A program made the translations under genes and the position numbers. A DNA stretch of 64,000 nt from the NCBI GenBank assembly GCA_003209755.1, contig QCPD01000001.1:62001-126000 (forward strand), read 5' to 3'. The notes under the pieces are model-generated. The model did not search any database. It was not told the DNA's origin and saw nothing but the letters and a program-made list of their open reading frames with translations. Each line of letters starts with the position of its first letter. Positions within the stretch are counted from its first letter, which is position 1. Positions 28,536 through 37,932 of this stretch are shown one piece after another. The DNA is from Prochlorococcus sp. AG-436-C14 (GTDB lineage Bacteria > Cyanobacteriota > Cyanobacteriia > PCC-6307 > Cyanobiaceae).

Positions 28536-29840
28536 ATGAAAAAGAATCAAAAGACTGAAGAATTAAAAAGAATCTTAATAGTTGGAAGTGGAGGAAGAGA
28601 AAACTCCATTGCTTGGGCATTATCAAAGAATCAATCCATTGAACAAATTTATGTTTGCCCTGGCAACGCTGGAACCGCCAACTTTGAAAAATGTTTTCGT
28701 CTAAAACCTAAAGCCGAAGATGAAAAGACAATCATTAATGAATGTCATCGACTTGAAATTCATTTAGTCATCATTGGTCCTGAGGTGCCTTTAGCCCAGG
28801 GCTGGGCAAATAAAATGCGTGAAGCAGGATTAACAGTTTTTGGTCCAGGCAAAGATGGTGCTCAACTAGAGGCAAGTAAAGAGTGGTCTAAAGCTTTGAT
28901 GATAGAAAACAATATCCCTACAGCCAAGTATTGGTCTACAGAATCTAAAGAGGAAGCACTAGAAATTCTTAAAAAGTTCAACCAACCTCTTGTTATCAAG
29001 GCAGATGGTCTTGCTGCAGGTAAAGGTGTCACTGTTTGTGACACCATTGCGCAATCTAAAGATGCAATTGAGAACATATTTTCTGGAAAGTTTGGCTCTG
29101 CAGCAAATAAAGTTGTCCTCGAAGAAAAAATTGAAGGGCCCGAAGTTTCTATCTTTGCTCTTTGTGATGGAGAAAAATTAATTGTTCTTCCTCCTGCACA
29201 GGATCACAAAAGACTCCTTGATGGAGACAATGGTCCAAACACAGGCGGAATGGGAGCTTATGCACCCGCACTTTTAATTAATGAACAAGATCTTAAAGAC
29301 TTAACTGAGCTAGTTCTTATTCCAACTTTAAAAGGTCTTAAAAAAAAGAAAATCAAATATATCGGAGTCATTTATGCAGGCTTAATGCTTACATCATCTG
29401 GGCCAAAAGTTATTGAATTTAATTGCCGTTTTGGTGATCCAGAATGTCAAGCTTTAATGCCATTGATGGGAGAGGAATTTGCCTCTGTTCTTTTTGCTTG
29501 TGCTCGAGGACAGATTGAAAATGCACCAAAACTTACATTCAATTCTCAATGTAGTGCTTGTGTAGTTGCCGCCTCCAAGGGATACCCTGACAAGCCTCAA
29601 AAAGGTAACAAAATTGATATGAGGGTTGAATCAAATTCTTCGCTCCAAGTTTTTCATGCTGGAACCACAATTGACGAATTTGGAAATATAATCACCTCAG
29701 GTGGAAGAGTTCTTTCAATAGTCGCTCAAAGCGAAAACTTCGACAAAGCATTCGAATTAGCCTACTCTAACTTAAAAGGGATCAGTTTTGATGGTATGCA
29801 TTTTCGAAAAGATATAGGTTACCAAGTTAGAAATATATAA
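28536..29840 (+). CDS. purD: Phosphoribosylamine-glycine ligase
   Basis: A 434-residue ATP-grasp enzyme, second step of purine synthesis (GAR synthetase). ILIVGSGGRENSIAWAL at the N-terminus, ADGLAAGKGVTVCD and the signature RFGDPECQALMPLM are present. Start ATG with AAGAGA a few bases upstream. It is followed after 14 bases by nblS on the same strand, so the two may be co-transcribed, an arrangement reported across marine picocyanobacteria from memory. Confidence 0.97.
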   Translation: MKKNQKTEELKRILIVGSGGRENSIAWALSKNQSIEQIYVCPGNAGTANFEKCFRLKPKAEDEKTIINECHRLEIHLVIIGPEVPLAQGWANKMREAGLTVFGPGKDGAQLEASKEWSKALMIENNIPTAKYWSTESKEEALEILKKFNQPLVIKADGLAAGKGVTVCDTIAQSKDAIENIFSGKFGSAANKVVLEEKIEGPEVSIFALCDGEKLIVLPPAQDHKRLLDGDNGPNTGGMGAYAPALLINEQDLKDLTELVLIPTLKGLKKKKIKYIGVIYAGLMLTSSGPKVIEFNCRFGDPECQALMPLMGEEFASVLFACARGQIENAPKLTFNSQCSACVVAASKGYPDKPQKGNKIDMRVESNSSLQVFHAGTTIDEFGNIITSGGRVLSIVAQSENFDKAFELAYSNLKGISFDGMHFRKDIGYQVRNI

Positions 29841-29854
29841 TTCTCTAAATCTCA

Positions 29855-31924
29855 ATGAATAATTCAAATTTAAACAAAGATAATACTCTTTCAAAAATAA
29901 AAGATGATCAATTAAAAGTTGGTATAAGTATATTGGAAAAAATAAAGTTATGGTGGTCAAGATTTAATTTAAGATCGAAATTACTTGCATTTGGTACTCT
30001 AGTAGTTAGCTTTATAATGACACTTATTACATTTTTTGCTTTAAGTAGTATACAAAAAGATGCTGGGATGAATGATACAAGATATGCCAGAGATTTAGGG
30101 TTATTATTATCAGGAAACGTTACAGAATTAGTAGCAAAGGAACAGACAAGGGAGCTTTTCAACGTAGCAGAAAAGTTTTGGCGCTCAAGCAGGAATTTAA
30201 GATACATTTTCTTTACTGACCCAGATGGCTTTGTAAAATTGGGTATTCCAGTAAGTGCAACAACTTCAGAATCTGAGGCTGAAGGTGCCTTACAACTAAC
30301 CAGAAAACTACAACTACCAAGTGAATTAAAAAAACAACCTCAATTTCCATTAGTTAGACAACATTCAACTCCTCAAGGCCAGGTAACAGATGTTTTTGTT
30401 CCCATGCTTTGGAAGGGTGAATATTTAGGCACCTTAGCGCTGGGAGTAACACCTAATAAAAAAGCTCTTGCTACAGCCGCACTAACTAGAGAGATTACTG
30501 TTGCAGTATTTATTTCTATTTGGGTTTTAGTAATTATAGGCGCAGTATTTAATGCTCTAACCATTACTCGCCCTATTAGGGAATTAGTTAATGGAGTCAG
30601 AGAGATTGCTAGAGGTAATTTCAAATCAAGAGTAGATCTACCCATGAGTGGTGAGCTTGGTGAACTCTTAACCGGGTTTAATGCAATGGCATCCAGATTA
30701 GAGGATTATGACGCTGCAAATATCGAAGAATTAAAAGCTGCCCAAGTCAAGCAGCAATCTTTGATCGCCACCATGGCAGATGGTGCGCTTCTTCTTGACG
30801 AACAAGGAAATATTGTTTTAGTGAATCCCACTGCTAGAAGACTCTTTCGCTGGGAGGGAAGAAATCTTGAAGGTCAAAAATTATTGAATCAACTGCCTGA
30901 TTCTCTTGTGAAAGAACTTGAAACACCTATTACCTCTCTATTAAATAACTTCGGAGACAGCGATGATCTGCGTTGCAATCTTGAAGAACCACCAAGAACA
31001 CTTCGTATAGTTTTAAAGTCCGTTAGAGACACTACAGGAGAGAATATAAAGGGTATTGCTGTTACGGTTCAAGATCTCACGAGGGAAGTTCAATTAAATG
31101 CCGCACAAAAAAGATTTATCAGCAATGTTTCTCATGAATTAAGAACGCCATTATTTAATATTAAAAGCTACGTTGAAACTCTTTATGACCTAGGCGAACA
31201 ACTTACAAAAGATGAGCAAAAAGAATTTCTGGGTGTTGCAAATTCAGAGACCGATAGACTTACTCGTTTGGTCAATGATGTTCTTGATTTATCCAAGTTA
31301 GAATCTGGAAGAACTATTCAATTAGAAGCACTAAGTATAAAAGAAGCCATGGAACAAACTCTTAGAAACTATAAACTTAATGCTGAAGATAAAAATGTTA
31401 AATTAATACTGAATGTTGAAAATAATTTAGCATTTGTATTAGGCAACTGGGATATGCTTCTACAGGTTTTAGACAATCTTGTTGGTAATGCACTTAAATT
31501 TAGTCAAGCAGGAGGAACAATAAATTTAAAGGCCTATACTTGGCCTGATATTTGCGTTGCTTCGCCAGTTAATTTAGATAATAAAGCTCCACATTGTGAG
31601 ATATTATCTCCAATACCAAAAATCAGAGTTGAGGTATCTGATACAGGATGTGGTATTTCAGAAATTGATCAACAAAGAATATTTGAACGTTTTTATAGAG
31701 TTGAAGATTCAGTTCACACTGAAGTAGGGACTGGACTAGGGCTTTCAATCGTTAAAGGCATAGTTGATAAACATGGAAGTGAAATAAGAATGGCTAGTGA
31801 ACCAAATACTGGAACAACTTTTTGGTTTGAACTCCCTCTTGAAGACTCTGACGCTGATCAGCTATTACTAAAATCTGCCAGGAAAAATTGGGAACTTGAA
31901 AATGATAAAACTTTAATCAAATAG
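29855..31924 (+). CDS. nblS: Sensor histidine kinase NblS (Hik33/DspA)
   Basis: A 689-residue membrane kinase. Order: N-terminal cytoplasmic 40 residues, helix one (about 46-66), a periplasmic sensing domain, helix two (about 208-230), HAMP (TRPIRELVNGVREIARGNF), a PAS domain (MADGALLLDEQGNIVLVNP), HisKA with FISNVSHELRTPLFNIKSYV and HATPase with the G box GTGLGLSIVKGIVDKHG. NblS is the only essential-type kinase kept by most cyanobacteria, controls light and nutrient stress genes through RpaB, and affects hli genes. It ends three bases from convergent kaiC. Confidence 0.95.
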   Translation: MNNSNLNKDNTLSKIKDDQLKVGISILEKIKLWWSRFNLRSKLLAFGTLVVSFIMTLITFFALSSIQKDAGMNDTRYARDLGLLLSGNVTELVAKEQTRELFNVAEKFWRSSRNLRYIFFTDPDGFVKLGIPVSATTSESEAEGALQLTRKLQLPSELKKQPQFPLVRQHSTPQGQVTDVFVPMLWKGEYLGTLALGVTPNKKALATAALTREITVAVFISIWVLVIIGAVFNALTITRPIRELVNGVREIARGNFKSRVDLPMSGELGELLTGFNAMASRLEDYDAANIEELKAAQVKQQSLIATMADGALLLDEQGNIVLVNPTARRLFRWEGRNLEGQKLLNQLPDSLVKELETPITSLLNNFGDSDDLRCNLEEPPRTLRIVLKSVRDTTGENIKGIAVTVQDLTREVQLNAAQKRFISNVSHELRTPLFNIKSYVETLYDLGEQLTKDEQKEFLGVANSETDRLTRLVNDVLDLSKLESGRTIQLEALSIKEAMEQTLRNYKLNAEDKNVKLILNVENNLAFVLGNWDMLLQVLDNLVGNALKFSQAGGTINLKAYTWPDICVASPVNLDNKAPHCEILSPIPKIRVEVSDTGCGISEIDQQRIFERFYRVEDSVHTEVGTGLGLSIVKGIVDKHGSEIRMASEPNTGTTFWFELPLEDSDADQLLLKSARKNWELENDKTLIK

Positions 31925-31926
31925 AA

Positions 31927-33429
31927 TCACTCTTCATTTGGTTTAATACTTTTGAAAACTCCTGGTATTTGCTCCTCAGGATTAATACGATGAGGGGCTC
32001 CACTAAAAATCTGTTCAAAGTTTGAAAATGAATCCTTAATCTCAGGCCCTTCATTAGTAATGATATATTCACGAATCCTTTTATCATGCCAAGATCCGCG
32101 CATCTTGAAAACATTTATTGCTCTAGCCATTTCACCTCTTATTTCTACATATTGCAAAAGCAAAATAGTATCTGTTATCGTTGAAATATGAGAATCTGTA
32201 ATTGAGTGGCTTCCCATGAATTCTTCTGCAGTATTAGTAAAGAATCCTGCTATTTCTTCTTGTTTTGCATAACCAGTTACTCCAATAACAAACTGTCTAA
32301 ATGCATTCAAGCTTACACCTCTAGCTAATGCAGATAGAGAATCAATTGCCATTCTTGAAGGTTTATATTCGCTAATCTCGGATTTAATAATTTGCAGATG
32401 GTCTTCCAACCCTGTTGATTCTGGATAAGCACAAATAATCTTCAATAATCCATCAGCTTCCATTTTTTCAAAATCAATTCCCCAACTAGTTGCATTTCGA
32501 AGAAGTTGTGCTCTTGATTCTTCATATGCAAAAAGTATCGTTCTTTCTTTATTTATATAAGCATCTTCAACAAACTTAGAAACTAGCATTGTTTTTCCAG
32601 TTCCAGTTGCACCAGTTGCAAGAATAATTGAATCTTGAAAATATCCTCCTCCGCACATTTCATCCAAATCGGGGACACCAGAACTTATACGAATATTTGA
32701 TGATCTTTGAGTCAACCTCATAGCACCTAAGGGAAATGCAACTATTCCTTGGGGTCCCATTGTGAAAGGAAATTCACCTTTCATATGGGTAGTTCCTCTT
32801 AATTTCAAAATCTCTACAGTTCTTCTCCTCTTCTCTGACTCTAAAACATTTCTCAAAATAACTACATTATCAGAAACGAATTCTTCAACTCCATATCTAG
32901 CAATTGGACCATATTCATCTATTCTTTCAGTCGTCATAACAGTGGTCACGCCTATTTCTTTAAGTCTTGCTATTAGTCTAAAAATCTCTCTTCTAACTAC
33001 ATAAATAGCATCATATTGTTGGAAAACAGCTGTCATTGAATCAATAGCTACCCTCTTAGCTTTGAACTTTCTAATTGCATAACTGATCCTTTCAATCAAT
33101 CCTGATAAGTCAAAACTTCCAGCAACATCTTGTCCATCTGGGTCTGGAGAAGCATCTAAAATAAAGAGTTTATTTTGGTCAATTAATTCTTGTAAATCCC
33201 AACCAAAGCTTGCAGCGTTTCGAATAATATCTAAAGGCGATTCTTCAAAAGTAACAAGAATCCCAGGCTCATCAAAATTACATATTCCATGATGAAGATA
33301 TTGCAGAGAAAAAACTGTTTTACCAGTCCCTGATGTTCCGCTAACTAAAGTACTTCGTGCATTAGGCAATCCACCATGACAAATATCATCAAAGCCCTCA
33401 ATTCCAGTAGGGAGTTTTTGAACATGCAT
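31927..33429 (-). CDS. kaiC: Circadian clock ATPase/kinase KaiC
   Basis: A 500-residue double RecA-like protein. CI has Walker A GTSGTGKT and catalytic Glu pair in VTFEESPLD; CII has Walker A GATGTGKT and FAYEESRAQ. The Ser/Thr autophosphorylation pair (S431/T432 of Synechococcus) is kept in DSHISTITDTI, so the phosphoryl cycle chemistry is present. The C-terminal tail that KaiA binds is still present but short (ending FKSIKPNEE). The track starts at TTG 33438; I use ATG 33429 (MHVQKLPTGIEGFDD). With no kaiA nearby the clock should be of the damped, hourglass type known in Prochlorococcus. Confidence 0.97.
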   Translation of the reverse strand: MHVQKLPTGIEGFDDICHGGLPNARSTLVSGTSGTGKTVFSLQYLHHGICNFDEPGILVTFEESPLDIIRNAASFGWDLQELIDQNKLFILDASPDPDGQDVAGSFDLSGLIERISYAIRKFKAKRVAIDSMTAVFQQYDAIYVVRREIFRLIARLKEIGVTTVMTTERIDEYGPIARYGVEEFVSDNVVILRNVLESEKRRRTVEILKLRGTTHMKGEFPFTMGPQGIVAFPLGAMRLTQRSSNIRISSGVPDLDEMCGGGYFQDSIILATGATGTGKTMLVSKFVEDAYINKERTILFAYEESRAQLLRNATSWGIDFEKMEADGLLKIICAYPESTGLEDHLQIIKSEISEYKPSRMAIDSLSALARGVSLNAFRQFVIGVTGYAKQEEIAGFFTNTAEEFMGSHSITDSHISTITDTILLLQYVEIRGEMARAINVFKMRGSWHDKRIREYIITNEGPEIKDSFSNFEQIFSGAPHRINPEEQIPGVFKSIKPNEE

Positions 33430-33558
33430 TTTTGTCAAATTTTTTTATTGAAGAACACTAAAAGCTCTCGTGTACAAAACATAATCAACAATTTCCAAAA
33501 ACAGGTTGTTTATAGGGTGGGCTTAAGAATTCATTTACTTCATGTTTAAATAATTTAA

Positions 33559-33882
33559 TTATTTGTCTGAAGAATAAAACATTTCTTGATCTGATAGTTC
33601 GTCATATAAAAGGTCCAAGCCAATTAGAACCTTTTCTCTATCTGATAGATCACCAATTATTCTTCTAACCGGTGGAGGTAAAATCTTAGATAAAGTTGGA
33701 GTAGCAAGTATTTTATCTTCTTCGGCTAGTTGAGGACTTTTTAGAACATCTATAACTTTAAGAGCATAGACGCCTTTGAATTCACTTTCTAAGATTTCTC
33801 TCAATGTGTTCAAAGCCCTCATAGAGTTTGGTGTATTCCCAGCCACATAAAGCTTAAGAATATATGTTTTTCTTACATTCAT
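33559..33882 (-). CDS. kaiB: Circadian clock protein KaiB
   Basis: A 107-residue thioredoxin-like, fold-switching protein of near standard length. The sequence [23 protein letters not shown] and the later [22 protein letters not shown] are highly conserved. It binds KaiC and signals to output kinases. It lies 120-130 bases upstream of kaiC on the same strand, the usual kaiBC operon. The position where kaiA sits in other cyanobacteria is occupied by only 156-171 bases before rplU. Confidence 0.97.
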   Translation of the reverse strand: MNVRKTYILKLYVAGNTPNSMRALNTLREILESEFKGVYALKVIDVLKSPQLAEEDKILATPTLSKILPPPVRRIIGDLSDREKVLIGLDLLYDELSDQEMFYSSDK

Positions 33883-33977
33883 TTAAAACCTCCAAAAGAT
33901 CTACAGAAAATTTGTTCTTTTTAAATCTTGACTAAATAACCGATAAAAAGCGAAAATGTTAGTTTATTTTTCGATTA

Positions 33978-33994
33978 CGATTAAGGCTTAATCG
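33978..33994. promoter_or_regulatory. 17-base palindrome CGATTAAG-G-CTTAATCG
   Basis: Eight-bp arms with one central base, in the divergent kaiB-rplU promoter region, about 95 bases before kaiB and 60 before rplU. TCGATTA also occurs at 33971 and 33992, so the same word is seen three times. This shape fits a dimeric transcription factor site. The regulator is unknown. Confidence 0.5.
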
Positions 33995-34002
33995 ATTAAA
34001 AG

Positions 34003-34017
34003 AAAGGAAATTCCTTT
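34003..34017. promoter_or_regulatory. Palindrome AAAGGAA-A-TTCCTTT before rplU
   Basis: Seven-bp arms around one base and followed by TT on the plus strand. It lies about 37 bases before the rplU ATG, and may be a protein site or a small leader hairpin. AAAGGAA is also Shine-Dalgarno-like but too far from the start codon. Confidence 0.35.
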
Positions 34018-34053
34018 TTACTTATTTCGAGCCTTAACGTGTCACCAAAAATC

Positions 34054-34482
34054 ATGGCTGAAAAAAAATCATCTCCTAAAAAGGAAACTCAACAAGATAA
34101 AACTTATGCGATAGTCGAAGCCTCAGGAAAACAATTTTGGCTTCAACCCAACCGTTATTACGATTTAGACAGATGCCATGCAGATGTTAATGATGTTTTA
34201 AATATTGAAAAGGTTCTTCTTCTTAACGATGGCAAAGATTTGAAACTTGGAAAACCTTATGTAAAAGATGCAAAAGTAGAAATTAAAATATTAGAGCATA
34301 GAAGAGGACCTAAAATAATAGTCTATAAAATGAGACCAAAGAAAAAGACAAGAAGAAAAAATGGACATCGTCAAGAACTAACAAGGGTTCTAGTTCAATC
34401 CATATCAGTTGGATCAAAACCCAAAAAATCTAAAGAAACAAAAGATGCCAAAAGCACTGCTAATAAAGTAGAATCTAAATAA
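34054..34482 (+). CDS. rplU: Ribosomal protein L21
   Basis: Large-subunit protein L21 with the core TYAIVEASGKQFWLQPNRYYDLDR and KPYVKDAKVEIKILEHRRGPKIIVYKMRPKKKTRRKNGHRQ. N- and C-terminal tails are lysine-rich extensions common in cyanobacteria. The ATG at 34054 (MAEKKSSPKK, 142 residues) is preferred; the track begins at GTG 34039. It is followed by rpmA after 25 bases, the classical L21-L27 pair. Confidence 0.95.
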   Translation: MAEKKSSPKKETQQDKTYAIVEASGKQFWLQPNRYYDLDRCHADVNDVLNIEKVLLLNDGKDLKLGKPYVKDAKVEIKILEHRRGPKIIVYKMRPKKKTRRKNGHRQELTRVLVQSISVGSKPKKSKETKDAKSTANKVESK

Positions 34483-34507
34483 ATAAAATCAAAAAACAAC
34501 ATAAAGC

Positions 34508-34780
34508 ATGGCTCATAAGAAAGGTACCGGATCAACTAGGAACGGAAGAGATTCAAATTCCAAAAGGCTTGGTGTTAAAGCTTATGGTGGTGAGAAAGTA
34601 ACTGCTGGATCTATTCTTATTCGCCAAAGAGGCACCTCTATCCTCCCAGGAATCAATGTGGGTAGAGGCAAAGACGATACTCTTTTCGCTCTAACTGATG
34701 GTTCAGTTCAATTTGAAAGTATTCGTAGAGGCTTAAAAAATAGAAAAAGAATTAATATCTCAACTGCGAAGGTAATTTAG
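34508..34780 (+). CDS. rpmA: Ribosomal protein L27
   Basis: A 90-residue protein; [20 protein letters not shown] and the following [23 protein letters not shown] are the L27 signature. Its flexible N-terminus reaches the peptidyl-transferase centre. There is no extra N-terminal peptide requiring cleavage as in Firmicutes. It ends two bases from the convergent methyltransferase. Confidence 0.97.
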   Translation: MAHKKGTGSTRNGRDSNSKRLGVKAYGGEKVTAGSILIRQRGTSILPGINVGRGKDDTLFALTDGSVQFESIRRGLKNRKRINISTAKVI

Positions 34781-34781
34781 T

Positions 34782-35528
34782 TTATTTTTTTAACGGTTTG
34801 TAAGCTCGTGTAGTAATTAAAAAAGGATGAAAAACCTCTAAGTAGTTTAATTGTAATGTAGAAAAGAAATTCTCAATTAGGCAAGGATCATCGAAATGAA
34901 AAGGATATTCTCCATTCTTTCCTTTATAAAAATACCAATTCATTAAAGCTATTCCTTTAGGTGAAAGCTTTTCTAAAAATATTTTTAATTGTTTTGCTGG
35001 ATCTGGAAGATGTTCAAGGACATCCAAGCAAACAAGAGAATCAAAAATCACATTAGATGTGCTTTCTAAGTCTCTAAAAACTGAAATCTTATTTTCAATA
35101 CCCAATTCCTTAGATCTATGTTCTACAAAATTTCGGTTTTGAGGATTAAGGTCTACAAACCAAACGTGTTCAACATCTGGCAAAAATGAGGCGGCTAGAG
35201 CGTGCGTACCAATACCTCCACCAAAATCTAAAACTTTTCCAGAAGCAAATTTTTGTTGTAGTCGAAGCGTGTCAGCTATGTAATTAGAACTATTTAAATG
35301 CCAAGATGCTAGATCTATTAAATGAGCATCTCCAACTTGTTCTTCGTAAAAATCGCCTGCATTTTTCTCAGTAAATGCACCTGGATGCAGAGCTGCTAAA
35401 TCGTCAACACCACTAATTAACCTTTGGTCTAATTGATCATTATTAATTTGAAGGAAATCAATAAGGTGTTTTTTCAAATTAAAGCCATCTTTAATGAAGC
35501 TAGAAATACTGAGATCTAACTTGGTCAT
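34782..35528 (-). CDS. SAM-dependent methyltransferase, class I
   Basis: A protein of about 248 residues. SAM motif I is KVLDFGGGIGTHALAASF, motif II follows in HVWFVDLNPQNRNF and the post-II region DSLVCLDVLEHLPDPAKQL contains the typical DVLEH. The N-terminal 90 residues are helical and not recognised. Substrate unknown; the fold resembles small-molecule and quinone methyltransferases. ATG 35528 preferred over GTG 35549. Confidence 0.85.
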   Translation of the reverse strand: MTKLDLSISSFIKDGFNLKKHLIDFLQINNDQLDQRLISGVDDLAALHPGAFTEKNAGDFYEEQVGDAHLIDLASWHLNSSNYIADTLRLQQKFASGKVLDFGGGIGTHALAASFLPDVEHVWFVDLNPQNRNFVEHRSKELGIENKISVFRDLESTSNVIFDSLVCLDVLEHLPDPAKQLKIFLEKLSPKGIALMNWYFYKGKNGEYPFHFDDPCLIENFFSTLQLNYLEVFHPFLITTRAYKPLKK

Positions 35529-35624
35529 ATTACTTGGCTCACTGAACACACTGAGTTATAACTTTAAATGTTCAGGGTTACTTGAACAATCTTTTCATGT
35601 GAGCTTCAACCTACAAAAATAATT

Positions 35625-36566
35625 TTGGAAAAACCTTTTGGATTTGTTGTCGTTGATAAGCCTGCTGGGCTTACTTCTCATGATTGCGTTAATAGACTTC
35701 GAAAAGTATTTGGTATTAAAAAAATTGGACATACTGGAACTTTAGACCCCTCAGTAACTGGAGTACTTCCAATAGCGATAGGTAATGCGACAAGACTAAT
35801 CTCTTACTTACAAGGCTCTAAAGCTTATACAGGAATCATTCAATTAGGTGAATCTAGGAATACTGATGATTTGCAAGGAGAAATAATAGAATCAAGAATT
35901 TGGCCATTAATTAGCGAAAATGATATTAATTCTCTACTGGAAAATTTTAGAGGTGAGATATTACAAAAACCTCCCATTTTTTCTAGTGTTCACATTAAAG
36001 GAGAGAGAGCTTATAAGAAAGCAAGAAAAGGAGAAAAATTTGATTTACTTCCTAAAAAAGTTACGATAAACAACTTAAATTTAATAAGTTGGTCTCAAAG
36101 CAAAGGTGAGTTATTAGTTGAAGTGGACTGTTCATCAGGAACATACATCAGATCATTGGCTAGAGACATTGGAGAAAAAATTGGATGCGGTGGTTATTTA
36201 AAAAAGTTGCGCCGCACAAAAGCTTATAACTTTAACGAAAATCATTCAGTATTGCTTCCTGAGAAGGCAGAATTTTACCCAGAAAAAAATAAACCTAAAG
36301 TTCTTAACCCAAATATTTTTTTAAATCATCTATCTTCTTTTGAATTAAGTTCTGAGGCAGAAATTATTAGTTGGCGTTCAGGAAGAAAGATAAGTTTCCA
36401 AAATAATATTAAACGTTTAAAGATAAAAAAGAACTATGTTGATGAAGATAGCATTAATAATAAAAATATATTAGTAGTGGATAAAAAGAGGAGTATCCTA
36501 GGTATAGCAGACTTAGATGAAAGTTTTATAATTAAACCTAGGGTTGTTTTTAATGCAATTGGTTAA
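35625..36566 (+). CDS. truB: tRNA pseudouridine-55 synthase
   Basis: A 313-residue TruB. The catalytic Asp lies in KIGHTGTLDPSVTGVLPIAIG; FVVVDKPAGLTSHD and SSGTYIRSLARDIG are further family motifs. It makes the universal pseudouridine in the T loop of tRNA. The C-terminal 90 residues are Asn/Lys-rich and weakly conserved. The start is a TTG that gives MEKPFGFVVVDKPAG; no better start exists upstream. Confidence 0.95.
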   Translation: MEKPFGFVVVDKPAGLTSHDCVNRLRKVFGIKKIGHTGTLDPSVTGVLPIAIGNATRLISYLQGSKAYTGIIQLGESRNTDDLQGEIIESRIWPLISENDINSLLENFRGEILQKPPIFSSVHIKGERAYKKARKGEKFDLLPKKVTINNLNLISWSQSKGELLVEVDCSSGTYIRSLARDIGEKIGCGGYLKKLRRTKAYNFNENHSVLLPEKAEFYPEKNKPKVLNPNIFLNHLSSFELSSEAEIISWRSGRKISFQNNIKRLKIKKNYVDEDSINNKNILVVDKKRSILGIADLDESFIIKPRVVFNAIG

Positions 36567-36617
36567 AAACATGCAATCTAAATCCTACAAAAATAATTTA
36601 TAGCTATTAAATTATTA

Positions 36618-37835
36618 CTAATAGTTTTTAATTTGTACTCCCGTATAATAATGTTTTAAAATCTTACGAAAGCTTGCACCTCTTTCAGCCATAGATTTAG
36701 CGCCCCATTGACTCATTCCCACCCCATGCCCAGCACCGTAACCTTTCACTAATAGAAAATAATCTACTGGAATTGGCGGGAGAGGTTGAAGTGCAAAATT
36801 TTCAACTATTTTATTATCAGAATTTAATTTGTTATCTTGATTAATTTGATTGAATTTCAAACCAAGCTCAAATTTAGTACTAAGTAATTTTAATTTTTTT
36901 CTTAAGTATTTTCCAGATACAAACTTATTCCCATTAGTTCCGTAAAGTCTAATTTTCAAGACTCTTCCTGTATTACTTTTGTTAATTATTTGAATACTAG
37001 TTATTTCACCTAAATCAGAAAATATCTCTTCCAATTCTGCAGAAGTAAATTTATTTATCCATTTATATTTAGTGCTATTTTGATCAAAATCAATCACACT
37101 TTTTAAATAAGGTAATTGATACTTCCAAACTTGACCACTATTCTCAGTCCTACCACCAGAACTACTATGAAAGACTGCGTCTATAAGCTCATTTCGATAG
37201 AACAGCACCTGTGCATTTGTACTTCTGACAGCCCTATTTGTTCTTGCTGTTTCAGATTCAAGCCCTAAATAAACTTGACTAGCTTGTGTTGAATGAAGAT
37301 CAAATAATTTATTTTTATCTAAAAGTTTTAAGGCATAAGTCCTTGCTGCTATTGCTTGTGCTTGAAGTGCTGCAAGTGGAAATTCTTTTGGCATTTCACT
37401 ACCAACAACACTTTTCAAATACTTCTCTAATTTTAAATGATTTATTATCTTTAACTTCTTATCATTCAATGAGACTCTTAATTCTCCGGCATATCTTCTA
37501 TTCTTAAACCAGATCCCTCTTTTATCATTATTGCTAATAATTAAATTAAAATTATTTGGTAATTTATACCATGTCTTTAGGTTATTATTAATTGCATATT
37601 CAACCTGATTATTTTTATAAACTAAATTTAAAGATTTAATTCTTCTATGATTAGAAGAGATCCCTTTAACAAAAATATTCTCTACACTATCTCCTCTAAA
37701 TCTTGCCTTGTTATCATTACCTATCAAAATTCGCATTATTGGCTCTTTTGCAGCATTAACCTTTAATGGAGAGACAAAAAATATTGCTATGAAGATTATT
37801 GCCCATCCAGATTTTGTATTAGGTGATGCGCTCAA
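36618..37835 (-). CDS. SpoIID/LytB domain protein, exported
   Basis: A 405-residue protein with an N-terminal signal peptide (WAIIFIAIFFVSPLKVNA). The SpoIID domain is evident: YLKSVVGSEMPKEFPLAALQAQAIAARTYAL, FHSSSGGRTENS, and the end GYGAGHGVGMSQWGAKSMAERG. SpoIID of Bacillus is a lytic transglycosylase that acts on stripped peptidoglycan, and the equivalent Glu is in GSEMP. In cyanobacteria it probably trims the cell wall, for example at division. TTG start. Confidence 0.9.
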   Translation of the reverse strand: MSASPNTKSGWAIIFIAIFFVSPLKVNAAKEPIMRILIGNDNKARFRGDSVENIFVKGISSNHRRIKSLNLVYKNNQVEYAINNNLKTWYKLPNNFNLIISNNDKRGIWFKNRRYAGELRVSLNDKKLKIINHLKLEKYLKSVVGSEMPKEFPLAALQAQAIAARTYALKLLDKNKLFDLHSTQASQVYLGLESETARTNRAVRSTNAQVLFYRNELIDAVFHSSSGGRTENSGQVWKYQLPYLKSVIDFDQNSTKYKWINKFTSAELEEIFSDLGEITSIQIINKSNTGRVLKIRLYGTNGNKFVSGKYLRKKLKLLSTKFELGLKFNQINQDNKLNSDNKIVENFALQPLPPIPVDYFLLVKGYGAGHGVGMSQWGAKSMAERGASFRKILKHYYTGVQIKNY

Positions 37836-37932
37836 AATAAAATTGGATTTAGGAACTAATTCTGCCTATAAGAAAGAAGATCCACCAGTGGTCAAAGCTA
37901 TGAATGGCACCATGTCTTAAAAGAGGAAAAAC

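Noticed and set aside
33883-33990. Possible kaiA remnant on the minus strand (FAFYRLFSQDL)
   Set aside because: Only about 20 codons with stops on both sides and no secure similarity to KaiA.
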